From Reclinomonas americana ATCC 50394 (Eukaryota; Jakobida; Jakobea; Jakobida): a stretch of 59,797 nt of DNA. The stretch lies in NCBI GenBank assembly GCA_048213135.1, contig PS015049.1, positions 67,499 through 127,295 of the forward strand. Direction: 5' to 3'. Under the pieces are notes generated by a model. That model had not been told where the DNA came from. It saw only the letters and a list, made by a program, of their open reading frames with translations, and ran no database searches. A program made the position numbers and the translations under genes. The first letter of the stretch is position 1. Each line of letters starts with the position of its first letter. This document shows, piece after piece, positions 20,640 to 31,957 of the stretch.

Positions 20640-21850
20640 ATGCTGGGCGCGTTGGCAGTGTGGCGTGGCGAATCAGTCTTCTACTGGAACGACTTGTCGA
20701 GCGTTCCTCGCCACATTCTCGAGTTGGACGCCATTGTGCTGGTGTGCACACTGCTGGCGCTGCTGCATGCGTTCAAGCATCGTCGGTTGGTGCGTCATCA
20801 CAGATGATGACGAGATGTTCCGCGCGATATGCATTCACTTCGCCTCTCTGCCTCTCTCTGAGCAGAGCGACATCTTCGCCTTCTTCCTGCTGGCCTTTGT
20901 CACCGAGCAGGCATCTGTGCGCAGCGGCACGCACTGTCACGCCGAGGCCACTGTCATGATTTCGCAATGCAGCTCCCTCAACTCGGTGGTCTTCTACGTG
21001 CCCTGGTTGTACTTTTGCCAGCTGACTGCCGAGCGTCTGCGTTTGCACCCGCTGGCGCGTCCGTTTGTGGCCGGTCTGCTGCAGCACGCGTTCTGTGCTC
21101 CGTATGAGATGCAGGGTCCGACGGTGGGCTACTGGCGATGGCCGGCGGCCGATGGATTGCTGGCTGGTGAGGTCAACAACTTTAACGGCATCCCCGGCGT
21201 GCAGCGTGCTGGCGAGCCTGGCCTGTATGCGCTGGATCACGTGCAGTTTGCACTAAAGGAGCGCGTGTTTGGCGCGCCCATCATGGTGCGTCGAGTCACA
21301 CTCCTTCCTCCTGCTCCTCTCCTCTTTCTCTCTCTCATCACTTGATTCGCAGGCGCTGTACTTCCACGCTGCCCTCGGATTCAGCATTGCTGTCTGCCTG
21401 GCCGTGGGCCGCTACCTGGCGCCGCGCCGCCGTCTGGTGCACCTGCTGCTGGTGATTCTGTTCTGCTGGCCCGTGGCACTGCTGTGGGACGGCCCGACGA
21501 CGCTGCTGGTGTTCCGCGGCGTCTCGCGTCTCATCTCTGTACCGACCATCATGGCGTTGATGGTGTGGCCGGTGGTGGCGACGAGCTTCCCGCCGCAGCA
21601 GCACGAGGCCGCGTCCAGCAAGGGCAGCGAGTCGCGCGATTGGATTGCCGCGCTGGCTGTGCTCCTGCACCACGGCCTGTTCCTGGTGTCGCCGTTCTGG
21701 CTCCAGCATGGCGTGTCACTCGAGCTGTACCTCATCATCAGTGCGCTCACCCTCTTCAGCATCACGGTGCACTGGCGCGCCTGCCGTCTGCCCGTGCCGC
21801 GTGCGACCGAGGTGGCCGCCAAGCCCAGCAAGGGTCGCAAGGGCGACTGA
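20640..21850 (+). CDS. Polytopic membrane protein of unknown function
   Basis: Three exons, 20640-20789, 20866-21285 and 21353-21850, all phase 0, encode 355 residues from ATG 20640 to TGA. Roughly eight hydrophobic helices are visible: around residues 28-45, 52-70, 85-105, 110-125, 190-212, 220-240, 250-275 and 285-330. A conserved-looking polar segment, F-V-T-E-Q-A-S-V-R-S-G-T-H-C-H-A, follows the second helix. The loop Y-W-R-W-P-A-A-D-G precedes the large lumenal or cytosolic segment. The C-terminus is basic (K-P-S-K-G-R-K-G-D). I cannot assign a family; the E...H-C-H pattern might bind metal. It diverges from B9D2 across 484 bases and converges on HAUS1 with 99 bases between stops. Confidence 0.85.
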
Positions 21851-21949
21851 GCACGCACGCACACACGAAAGTTTGTGCTCACATTCTATTCTTCCTCTCG
21901 TCCACTTGCAAAGTAGTGAACGACGCTCTCCAATTCTCATTCGTTTTTT

Positions 21950-23040
21950 TTACAAACCCAGTGCCGCAATCTTTTCCTCCACCTGCCGTGTCACCTCTGC
22001 CAGGTGCTGCTTGGACTCCTCCAGCGTCACCCGCGCCAGTGCCACGTCTGGTGGCAAATCGAAAAACACTTTCAGCTGCGAATCACGCGACGACAACTGC
22101 TGCTCCAGCTCCGCCAGCTCCTCCGCCAAATGCACAATCGAACGGTGTGTTGTGTCCTTGTCGACGCCGCTCTCGCTGACCAGTTGCTGCGCGCGACTGC
22201 GTCAGCCAACTCCCTCCCACCAATGCCTTCTTCATCGCTTCCGCTGTCACCCACCTTCAGATTCTGCACCGTGACCTCGTACTGCTGCTGCTTGCCGCGC
22301 AGGTAATCCAAGTTCTTTCTGCGCGTCTCCATGGTGGTCTCCAGATCGTCGGTCAGCGATTCGATCTCCGCCGCCTGCGATCGCACGTGCGCCAACTCCT
22401 CGGTCGCCGTGTGTCGCGCAGCGGCCTGTAATGAGCGCTGCGTGGCGAGTTCGGCCACCTCTGCGTCCTCCACCTCGTCCATCTCCTGCAACAGGTCGGA
22501 GAGTGCCACCAAGTACCTGCACTCACGAATCAGCAAACACGAGACGAAACGCAGGGCGATGTGGGCGCTCCCGCGAAACGTGTTCACACTGGCGTCCTTG
22601 ACTTGCAGCGCCACCCCCAGTGCCGTGAGCGTCTCCAGATCGCGCAAGGCATCCTCGCTGAGATGCTCGTGTGGCACATACCCAGCGTGCTCAATCATGG
22701 TCGCCAGTCGCGTGCCTGTGATCGACGAGGATGAGGAAGGAGCAGAGGGACCGATAGTGACAATGGTGATCGCGCAACTCTCTGCGCGATACTCGGCGGC
22801 CTTGTGTGCCAGATCCTCCATGATGATGCCGTGCTCTGCACTCGCATGCTGCTGCCTTCGTTGCAGCTCGAGGAGAGCGGGAATGGTCACCTGTCGCCGA
22901 TCACAAGTGTGATGATGATGATCATTTCGCGCCAAAATGAACACAGCGCTCACCTCGCTGTCCATCTCAAAGTCGGGAACTCGCTGCGTGTGCAGCACAC
23001 TGCGCAGCCATTCGTTCACCTGCGCAATCTTGCCGTCCAT
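21950..23040 (-). CDS. HAUS1: HAUS augmin-like complex subunit 1
   Basis: ATG 23040 opens M-D-G-K-I-A-Q-V-N-E-W-L, the characteristic start of HAUS1, followed by P-D-F-E and then E-D-L-A-H-K-A-A-E-Y, L-G-V-A-L-Q-V-K-D-A-S, R-R-K-N-L-D-Y-L-R-G-K and an ending with D-L-P-P-D-V-A-L-A-R-V-T-L-E-E-S-K before a final amphipathic helix and stop at 21950. At least five exons are joined by short GT-AG introns; the product is about 290 residues, mostly coiled coil, as in the family. Augmin binds existing microtubules and recruits gamma-tubulin to branch new ones in the spindle. Its 5' end lies 137 bases downstream of the phosphoesterase stop on the same strand. Confidence 0.88.
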
Positions 23041-23177
23041 CTCTCTCGAGGACGGATGAAGAAGACTGATTGAGGACAACTCGCAGCGGCAGGACCAGCG
23101 CCTGCTTTCCTGAACCTGCATCTTCTGCTTCGCGTGAAGGGTGACCACAAGCTGTGCATCTACCATAGTTTGCTTTA

Positions 23178-26174
23178 TCAGTCTTGCTTTCCAGCAGCTT
23201 CCTTTTCTTGAACATGCACCTGCGCCGTGCGGCGACGGCAACAGCAAGCGCGACAGCAGAGGCGCATAAGTCGCCACACGAACGCCAGCAACTCGGCGAG
23301 CAAGCTCGCTGTGCACAGGCCGAGCAGCGGTGTCTCCCACATGACGCGCAAACCGTACGCCACCATGAAGAACGAAGTCATGGCCGTCGCGAAGAGCATC
23401 GACAGCAAGAACACTGGCCACACCAGCAGCTGCCAGTACCATCGGCGTGACCACGGCCAGCCCTGTGTCGCACCAGTTGAGTTGCAGCGAAAATAACGTA
23501 TAAGTGGCAGGCACACGGCGCACGAACCTCATGCCAGGTGACGAGAATGAGCAGCGGCACATACAACGCAATGAACATAATGGTCACAAAGAGAAGGCCA
23601 TTCCACGTGAAAGTCGCCGAGCTGAACGACAGGATGAGTGCATAGCACCGCGAGAGACGATGACGGGAATGGGAGATGAGGCGAACCGTCCCGACACGAG
23701 CCAGCCCCACCAGAAAATGTGCACCCAGTTGCCGCGGAGGATGCGGGCTGTGCATGCGCAAAATGTGAGGAAGGAACCGCCACACTTGCTGCTGGCGTCA
23801 ACAGAAACTCACCTGACAGCAGCGGCGCAAACCAAAAACTGACACCGGCGACCGTCAGCAGCGTAAAATGGAGTGGCGACAATGCCGGTGCAAAGTTCTG
23901 CACGGTGTGTGAGATGCATGGAGGCAACGAAAAGCCTTTCCTCGCACAGCACGCAACTGTCAACCACAAGAACCGACCTGGAACCAGCTTGCGCAGCAGC
24001 GTGGGCAGCAACACGAGGCCGACGAACGTGCAGAGGTAGGCCACCACAGCCACGGTGCCGATGATGTGCCGGAACTTGAACTGCTGCAGCAACTGAGGCC
24101 ACGATGTGAGGCCACCCCACGCTGCGCATGTGTGCAAAAGAGGAGCGAGTGTGAGCGGTTCCAACACGGGGGAAGCACCAGTAGCGAGACAGCACGCAAC
24201 CGAATTGTTTCGGCTTGTGCGAGCAGTGGATGGTTCGCGTGCTGCACGAGTGAACGGGCTTCTTGTCCACAGTTGCGTCGACACACACTTGCACTGTGTG
24301 TTGGCGATCCATGTCGGCCTCGGTGGCGCACAGCGGCTGTGCACGATTGCCAGTGCACAGGAACGCTCCCGGCTTTGATTCGTCATGCAGTGAGCACGAC
24401 AATGGTGACGTCTCGCTCGAACCGTCCCACACGGCGGTGGCGTGCACCGGCTCGTCGGAAGGCACAAACACCAGCGCACGGACCGTCGACAACTGCAACA
24501 CATCACTCAGCGCCACCGCGCAAATGAGTGACACAGCAGCAGCATTCGTACCTCCTTGTGTGCCGTGTCGTCGTCAAAGACAGACGCGTGGCGCTCATCC
24601 AGCGGATGTGTCACCAAGATCACTGCGTGCAAGCAGTCGATATGTGAATAGAGGTGCTATCGTAGCCAGCTGTATATCACACGCACCTGGCCACTCATCC
24701 ATCTTGGTCTCGACTGCCGACCACGATCCTCGATCGAACGCCACCACGCGGAACATTTGCGACTCTGTGATAGCACGTCAGCACGCGGAGGACGTGAGCA
24801 AAGCAGGTGCTGGGCACGAAACTCTTGAAATCCGGCAACTCCATCTCATGCACCGACTGCACGAACACCACACGCCACAGGTCAGTGTTGTCTTGTAGGC
24901 GCAGGCGACCGACACGAAACTCACCGGTACCACACGCAGCACATTGAACATGCGATGCAGGTGCACGTGTCCGTTGAGGACGAACGACACTGGGTGTGCT
25001 TGCATCAGATCGTCAAGTGTCTCGCCGGCCGAGGTGGTCTCCGCGTCGATCTGCAAGCACACGGTGAGTCCCCATTCTGCACAATCGCCAACGCCAGTTC
25101 TCGCTCACCGCACACCACGGCCAGTGCATCAGCAGCACATTGTGCCGGTACTTGCCGTTCTCCTTGAGCAGAGCCGCCAGCACATCCTGCAACACACGAC
25201 GCACAATCAGGTCGCAGCGGGGAGAGAGAAGAGTGGTGTGCGATAATTCGCTCACCATCGTCCCCGTGTACATGTGACCAATGATGGAGCTGAACGGTGC
25301 AATCACACCGGGCTCGTTGGCCAGATCGACCGCAATGAAACGCACATCGTCGTGCACCGCCACATACACACGCTTGCGATCCAGAATCGGTCCCCACACC
25401 GAGTGCCGCGCCACGAAATCTGCAGGCAGATCTGAGACACAACTCTCGCAGCGTGTCGAGCCACCCCCTTCCTCCTTACCATATTGACTGTCGACACCAC
25501 GTGTCGGAACTCCGTACGCGTCGTGATTGCCGCGAATGTCCAACCTGCTCGATACACAGGTGAACACGCGTCACTTCCCGACAACATGTACATGCAAGAC
25601 AACTCAACACTTTGCTGGGCGAAAAGAGCCCGTTGGTCTCCAACGCTCGCCGGTACGCCATGGCCTCCTCCTCCACCGAATGCCCATGCGTGAACTGCTC
25701 AAAACCCCTCACCATCTCAGCAAACGAAAACTCAGAGGAAAACACGTGTCGACAGTCGACACTGACCACAATCTTGCTGTCGGTCATATCGCCAGTGACA
25801 GTGATCAGTCGCGGATGAAACGTGCGTGCAAGCAGCTCACTCAGATGCGCAAAACGACGCTGCGTGTCGACCTCGAACACATTCAGGTGCAGATCGCTGA
25901 CCTGGTGTCACACATGCACATTAGCAGAAGTCGTGAGGAGAAGGCGGCTGCCCCCAAAAAGCAACTAAACATGGATAAACCACCACAGATCGCTCTTCTC
26001 CTTGGGTGCTGCAGCCTCCAACCAAGGCACCTGCACACCTGCGTAGACACTGTCTGTGCGCCACTGCCACTCGCGACTGTCGACATTGCGCTGAAGCACT
26101 GCTGGATCAATGCTGCCAGTCGCACAAGTGGACACAGCGAGGAGGCAGAGGAGGCAGGCAATGAGCGCGCGCAT
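23178..26174 (-). CDS. TMEM62: TMEM62-like membrane metallophosphoesterase
   Basis: ATG 26174 begins a signal peptide (M-R-A-L-I-A-C-L-L-C-L-L-A-V). The calcineurin-like phosphoesterase domain is spread over several exons: W-W-F-I-H then V-S-D-L-H-L-N (25890), V-T-G-D-M-T-D-S-K, L-D-I-R-G-N-H-D-A-Y-G, L-L-M-H-W-P and V-L-N-G-H-V-H-L-H (24975). All metal-binding residues of the D-x-H, G-D, G-N-H-D and G-H-x-H motifs are present. The C-terminal third has several membrane helices, for example F-V-T-I-M-F-I-A-L-Y-V-P-L-L-I-L and the last exon (23480-23178) with V-F-L-L-S-M-L-F-A. This order matches TMEM62 and its plant relatives; the substrate is not established. Intron boundaries are approximate. 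Confidence 0.85.
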
Positions 26175-26227
26175 GTGAATGCAAAGAGCGTCGAGGGACA
26201 CGACTGGGACTCTCTTCGTTTTTTGCA
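26175..26227. promoter_or_regulatory. Head-to-head spacer between TMEM62-like and FAM32A-like genes
   Basis: Only 53 bases separate the two start codons on opposite strands, so both promoters and 5' UTRs must share or overlap this stretch. No TATA box is visible. Confidence 0.5.
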
Positions 26228-26901
26228 ATGTCAGAGAAGCCAGCACCGAGTGATCCCTATCAGGTACGTGCGTGTGTGTGAGAGAGAGAAGAGAGAGTGT
26301 GTGTGTCTAGAGGCTCAACTCGCTCGCAGAATGTTCGCGTGGGGCGACTCAAGCTCAAGGGCGAGTTGCTGAAGGAAGTCAATGGCGATGGGAGCAAGTT
26401 GCGCGCTCTTTCCCCTCGGTTTTTATGTGCATCACACAGTGGCTCACTGTGCGCAGAGTGCGACGACGCAAGAAGCGCGACATTCAAGAGATCTCTGCTG
26501 ACGCGCAGATCCTGACTGCGGCCGACTTTGAGGAGCAAGAGGAGGCCGAGAAGCAAGTGCGCACTGGCCGCTTTTCTTTGTGTGTGAGAGTGTGGCTCTC
26601 TCATATGGTGTTTATGTGTGTGTGTTGCGTCTCCACCCGCAGGAGTTCATGGAGATGAAGCGGCAAAAGACCGAGGCGGAGCTCAAGTTTGAAAAGGCGC
26701 GCAGAAAGAAGGAGAAGGCCGAGGCCAAGAAGACGGCCTCCAAGTCGTATCGTGAGCGCATTCAGGAGTTCAACGCGCACATCTCGCAGCTCACAGAACA
26801 TCACGGTGCGTCCGCATGTTTTCGCATGCCGCCGCTGATTCGAGTGACTCAACTTGCCTGTGCGCACACGCACAGATATTCCCAAGGTCGGCCCTGGCTA
26901 A
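26228..26901 (+). CDS. FAM32A: FAM32A-like nuclear protein
   Basis: Exons start at ATG 26228 (M-S-E-K-P-A-P-S-D-P-Y-Q) and continue V-G-R-L-K-L-K-G-E, a basic R-V-R-R-R-K-K-R-D segment, a Lys/Glu-rich helix, and finally A-S-K-S-Y-R-E-R-I-Q-E-F-N, L-T-E-H-H-D-I-P-K-V-G-P-G and TAA at 26899-26901. FAM32A has the same plan: G-x-L-K-L-K-G near the start, a K-rich middle and T-L-T-E-H-Y-D-I-P-K-V near the end. The last intron splits H-D in phase. In the human spliceosome FAM32A reaches into the active site to help exon ligation in the C* complex; its C-terminal tail is the conserved part, retained here. The second intron, 26389 to about 26439, is the least certain junction. Confidence 0.85.
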
Positions 26902-27048
26902 CCGACAGGCCACGCTGCCTTCCCGGCGTCCCGCTCTCAGAGAAAACGCCAACACACTTCAGTCTTTTATACAGCTGTCAATCTTATCGTTCCACCCACC
27001 GCCGCACACTTAATCTCGCCCTCGATGTTCTTCACCTCTATCACCCTC

Positions 27049-30013
27049 TCAGTCAAACTCGTTCAGGACGTCCCGCACGGCCTCGGACGAGGGTCGCGCC
27101 ACGCCGGCTGGCGGGATGTACCGACAGAATGCTGGCGGGAGGAACTTGTAGTTGCGCGGATCCGTGTCCTCGTGCGGCACCGGCGTAAACTTGGTTGGTG
27201 GATCCGAGTAGCGCGCGGCAAAGTACGGTCGTCCACCCGGCATTGTGGCGGCCATCCCACTTGATGGCTCCAGATGCATCATGTTGGGTGCGTACTGCTG
27301 CATCGAGTTCATCTGGCACGGGCACGGGCACTGGTGCAAGTGGAACTGAGCGTGATCACGCGGCGCCGTGCACGTCAGCGGTGTTCCCATCCAGGTGTTG
27401 CAGAGGGCATGTTGATGCGGATGGTATGCCGACGATGGCGGCTGCATCTGTGGTGTCGGCGCTCCATAGTACTGCGCAGGTGGTGGTGCCATTGACGGGT
27501 GTCCCTGGGCGAGCGGCATACGCGGGGNNNNNNNNNNNNNNNNNNNNTGCTGTCCTGCGACATGGGTGGTGGCTGATAAAGTGGTTGCGCTTGTGCGTGC
27601 GATGCTGGTGGCTGCTGTTGCTGTTGCGACGGTGCTGCGGCTGCAGGTGGTCGACCGCCGCCACCAACGCTGCCTCTTCGTGGATTCGGAGCGGTGGCTG
27701 TTGCTGCTGCTGCTGCGGCTGGCTGTGAGCGCCCGTCGGGGGACGGGCTGTGCTGGCGCGAGCGAGACGGTGTCGTGTTTGAGGACGACGGGCGCCGTTG
27801 TCGTGGCTGCGAGGCGGAACGACCGCGTGCGCCACCATCGTCTTGACCCGCGCGGCGACCGCCAGCTGGTGGTGGTCTGCCACGTCCTGCCGCGCCGTGG
27901 TCGTCGCCGGCGGCCGCCGCTGCGGCACCACCCGATCCAGCCCCTGCACCTGCCGCACCGTGATCTGCTGCACCCGGCGCTGCACCGCTACCGGGTTTGG
28001 GTTGCATGAAAAAGTCGTCAATCGACGTCGGTTGCTTCTCCCACGGCTTCTCTCGCGTGTCGTCGTANNNNNNNNNNNNNNNNNNNNNNNNNNNNNNNNN
28101 NNNNNNNNNNNNNNNNNNNNNNNNNNNNNNNNNNNNNNNNNNNNNNNNNNNNNNNNNNNNNNNNNNNNNNNNNNNNNNNNNNNNNNNNNNNNNNNNNNNN
28201 NNNNNNNNNNNNNNNNNNNNNNNNNNNNNNNNNNNNNNNNNNNNNNNNNNNNNNNNNNNNNNNNNNNNNNNNNNNNNNNNNNNNNNNNNNNNNNNNNNNN
28301 NNNNNNNNNNNNNNNNNNNNNNNNNNNNNNNNNNNNNNNNNNNNNNNNNNNNNNNNNNNNNNNNNNNNNNNNNNNNNNNNNNNNNNNNNNNNNNNNNNNN
28401 NNNNNNNNNNNNNNNNNNNNNNNNNNNNNNNNNNNNNNNNNNNNNNNNNNNNNNNNNNNNNNNNNNNNNNNNNNNNNNNNNNNNNNNNNNNNNNNNNNNN
28501 NNCTGCCGGCCGCGCCCGCGTCGGTGCAACACATTGTCCTTCATCTGCGGCAGGCAAGAATCAGTGCGCCTAGCGGGGAGAGAGAGGGAGTGTGTGCGAG
28601 GCGCATTTTCACCTGGTCTTCTGGTGGCCACGAGTTGAACGACTTGAACTTGTCCTCCTCCGGAATCGGGTACCGATTGCCTTGGCCGTACGGATGGAAC
28701 GGCTGCTTGACGCCACGGCGATTGGCCACCATCGACTGCAAGTAGCCCGGTGCGCCAGCCACATCGGCATCGTCACTGGGGAGATGAAGCGTGAGTGAGT
28801 GAGTACGTGACGGGTGGTGGGGGGCGGAAGCACGAAACTGTCCGTGAGCGGCACGATTGGCGTTCTCAGCATTGGGATCGCGCGAAGCTCCTGCGCCTCC
28901 CGCATGCCCGTGGTGCTGGCGATGTCCCGACGGTCCCTCATCATCCGAGGCCTCACGAGCGTCCCACTCTGCCTGCGAGTACGGATGGTACGAGCCGGGT
29001 GCCGGATGCTGATCACCGTACGATTGCTGCAGCTGCTGCGGATGTTGCTGCTGCTGTGACTGTGGACCCAGTCCCTGCTGACCTCCCAGTCCCTGACCAC
29101 CAACGCCGCTGCCGCCACCGCCAAACGCCTGCTGCGTTCCAAACAACACGCCAGCACCCGACGCTGCTGCCGCCGCCGCAGCACCGCCTCCTCTGGCAAA
29201 CGCCGACGCCACCAGCCCATCGTTCGGCCCGCGTCCCAGTGTCGACTGCCTCGCCGAGCTCTCCAACAGCAGCGAGACATGCGCCGGCACCGATCGCAGA
29301 TCGCCCATGGTAAAGTACGTGTACTGAATGAAGCATGCGTCAGCGACTGTGGGTGCGTGACCAAGCGATGACGCGTGACGAGGAACACACACACCTGATC
29401 GCGATGCTCAGTCGACCAGCGACCAGCCACCGTCAGTCGCTGCCGTCGGCCACTGCCGTTGCTGCCACTGCTGGCGAGCGAGTCCGAGTCGGTCTGTGTT
29501 GACGGGCGCGTGTGATCAATCGTGAGTGAACAATGGCGATCAATGACGACGCTTCTCTCTCGTGCATGGCGTGTGTGCGCAGAGTTGACTGAGAGATGAA
29601 GGCGCAGAGCAAGAGAAAGAGAGAGAGGAAAGCAGCACAGACAAGAGTGCGTTCGATTTCGCTCATCATCATCGTCCGTTACAAACCTTGGTCCGACCAT
29701 AGTAAAGCGGCTTTGGGGGCTCTGGCGCACATCGCTCACTGGCCGCTGCGTGCACCAGTGGTGCACACCGACAGGCGTACATCCCTCCTCCTCCTCCTCC
29801 ACCACCACAGCGACAGCACTGCTGCTGCTGTTGTTGTTGTTGATGAAGTTGGGCGGCCAATTGCAGCTGCTGAGCAACGGCGACCGCGGGCGAGATTTGA
29901 CGCTGCGATTGGTGCGCCCAGTAGTCGGAGGGGGCGCAGCAGTGGATCAGGTGCTGGCCATTAGGGCAGCCACAAGTGCACCCCGACGACATTTGCAAGA
30001 GAATTCGGATCAT
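27049..30013 (-). CDS. Q/P/G-rich low-complexity protein, function unknown
   Basis: Starts at M 30013 or M-S-S-G-C-T-C-G-C at 29992, with a cysteine-containing head (C-P-N-G-Q-H-L-I-H-C-C), poly-Q and poly-G runs and P-K-P-L-Y-Y-G-R-T-K. Further exons read G-R-W-S-T-E-H-R-D-Q, then Y-T-Y-F-T-M-G-D-L-R-S-V-P, a long G/A/Q/P/H stretch, G-N-R-Y-P-I-P-E-E-D-K-F-K-S-F-N-S-W-P, T-R-E-K-P-W-E-K-Q-P-T-S-I-D-D-F-F, and an end with D-P-R-N-Y-K-F-L-P-P-A-F-C-R-Y-I-P and N-E-F-D-stop at 27049. Gaps at 27528-27547 and 28068-28502 cut it. The short ordered islands between disordered linkers resemble transcription or mRNA-processing scaffold proteins; that is only a guess. Tail-to-tail with the FAM32A-like gene. 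Confidence 0.6.
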
Positions 30014-30119
30014 TTTCGGTCGGCTGGCGATCCAATGATGAACTCATCCATCCTCGTCTCGGGAGACAAGCGGGCCACAGTTGCAGTGTGGTGGAGTTGT
30101 GCACAGGTACATCGATTCA

Positions 30120-31768
30120 CTATCTTACATCACCTTCTGCAAGCAACTGCTGTATCCTCTCTCCCACCTCACCCGGAACCCGCCACTCACTGTCGAGTCC
30201 GGCGCGTCGCTGCGTCTGCGCCACCAGCCGCGCCGCCGACTCACCGTCGAACGACACTGACGAGCCTCGCCACAAGCGCGTGAAGAACTCGTTGTCCCAC
30301 GTGTTGTGGCCGTGGTATGTGTATGTATACAGCACTGGTGCGTCAATCACCAGGATGTTGTTGTGTGCCAGCAGCACCTCCACGGCTTCCTTGTCCTCGT
30401 CCCGATTCTGTGCCGGGTACGTGGGCATGCGGGAGCGCAAGCACAGCAGCGAGTTCTCCCAGCCATGGTTGCTGGTCACATGCAGCGAGGGTGTCACGTG
30501 AGGCTGCGCGAGCTGCAAACGGCGCAGCATGACGGCCGGTGCAGGCGTGGCAAGAACGCCCTCCTGCTGCTCCTGATGGTCGTTCACCATCAGCAGCGCG
30601 AACAGTTGCACGTGGATGCGATCGCGGTCGTACACATCGTCGTCGTCCCACACCATCACGTAGTCGCCAGAGGCCTCACGTACGGAGAGGTTGCGCATGT
30701 CGCCCAGTGTCCTCGAGCTTGCTTCTGTCGCTACCACCACGCGGATGCCAGCTTGTCGTTGCAGCTCGCTGTCGCCGACGACAACGTCCAACACACGCTC
30801 GAGGCCAGGTGCGCTCTCGCGCGAGCCCACAATCAGCAGCTCTCGTGCCGGGTACGACTGTTGCATGTACATGTGGATGGCGCGCGCCGCAAAGGCCAAC
30901 CGCTCCGAGCGTGAAGAGATCATCAGGCAGGAGACACGCAATTGCGTGCCATCAGTTGCGACCGATGGCGGGAAGAAGAAGCCCGGGGAGGCGACAACAC
31001 TGTCGTCTGTAGCCACGGGTGCCACCAGCACGTATGGAATGTTGCTGAGTGCTGCACACAAAAAACCGGAGTCAGCGCAGGGAGAGCAAGCGAACGCGCA
31101 AGTGGCGGGACTGCAAACCATGGCCTTCGTCAACAGACTTTTGGCGACAAGGCAATACAACAGACACCGCATCGAGATGAGCAGCAGAGGCGAGTGTGCT
31201 GCTGCATAGAACACGCACTCACCCACTCTCCAAAGCTCTCGCCCAGTGACGGGCACAACTCACTCGCTCGCTCCTGCTCCTCGCGCGAAGCCAGTGTCCA
31301 GACTCCTCCTCTCTTCTTCGGAAGGAAACTGTTGATGTTGTTGCGCCGCATAGTATCAGCAGCAGCCGTGGCATCCACGCACTTGAAGAGGAGCATGTGG
31401 CCAGTCTCTTCATCCAGGGAGCACCACAGACGACCGCACGAGCGGAGAGCAGAAGGATGCGACAGGTCGGGGCATCGACAACTCCGTCGCTGTTTGCGCG
31501 CGCGCGAGTGTGTGACAGGGTGAAAGTGAGGTATAATGAGTGTGTATGCACGTACTTCGTCGCCAGTTGAGGTGAAAGCGGAATACTTGGCTGCATGTGT
31601 ATGTGTTTTTGGTGAGTGACTGTGCGCACTGCAGAGTTCATCCAGTGAGTGCTGCTGCACATGCTCACCATTGAAACTCCACACATGGATGCACTGTGTG
31701 AGAAGCACGAGTGCAACGAGAAGCGTGGTGAGACGCGTCCGCATGGACAAGAAAGTTTGAGCGAACAT
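30120..31768 (-). CDS. Family-2 glycosyltransferase, array copy 1
   Basis: ATG 31768 (or 31744) gives a signal peptide (T-T-L-L-V-A-L-V-L-L-T-Q-C). A tiny exon encodes Y-S-A-F-T-S-T-G-D-E. A cysteine exon follows (R-S-C-R-C-P-D, C-G-R-L-W-C-S-L-D, L-L-F-K-C-V-D, F-G-E-W-V), then a large catalytic exon starting A-L-S-N-I-P-Y-V-L and ending at stop 30120. The GT-A core has R-V-S-C-L-M-I-S-S-R, Q-Q-S-Y-P-A-R-E-L-L-I-V, D-M-R-N-L-S-V-R-E-A and V-W-D-D-D-D-V-Y-D-R-D-R-I, the nucleotide-sugar/metal (DxD) site. W-E-N-S-L-L-C-L-R-S follows downstream. The plan fits a secretory-pathway GT2 transferase; donor and acceptor are unknown. This copy is closest to copy 5 in the catalytic exon and has a divergent insert N-N-I-N-S-F-L-P in the cysteine exon. 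Confidence 0.85.
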
Positions 31769-31957
31769 TCGTGAAATGGCAATTTCATCATCATGCGCAC
31801 GGGATGATATTGCATGCATGACATTTTTGTCGACTACGCAGCAACTGCATCTTGCACCGTGTACAAAGGGGGCGGTGTGCCCAAGCCCTCCTTTTCCTCC
31901 ACTTGTGCTCACTGTCACACTGCCTTTCTAGATCTACACGATCTTGCCAACAATACA

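Noticed and set aside
22072-23571. A 499-codon minus-strand open frame joining phosphoesterase and HAUS1 sequence
   Set aside because: The HAUS1 start at 23040 and the phosphoesterase stop at 23178 fall inside it; it is fortuitous read-through of introns.
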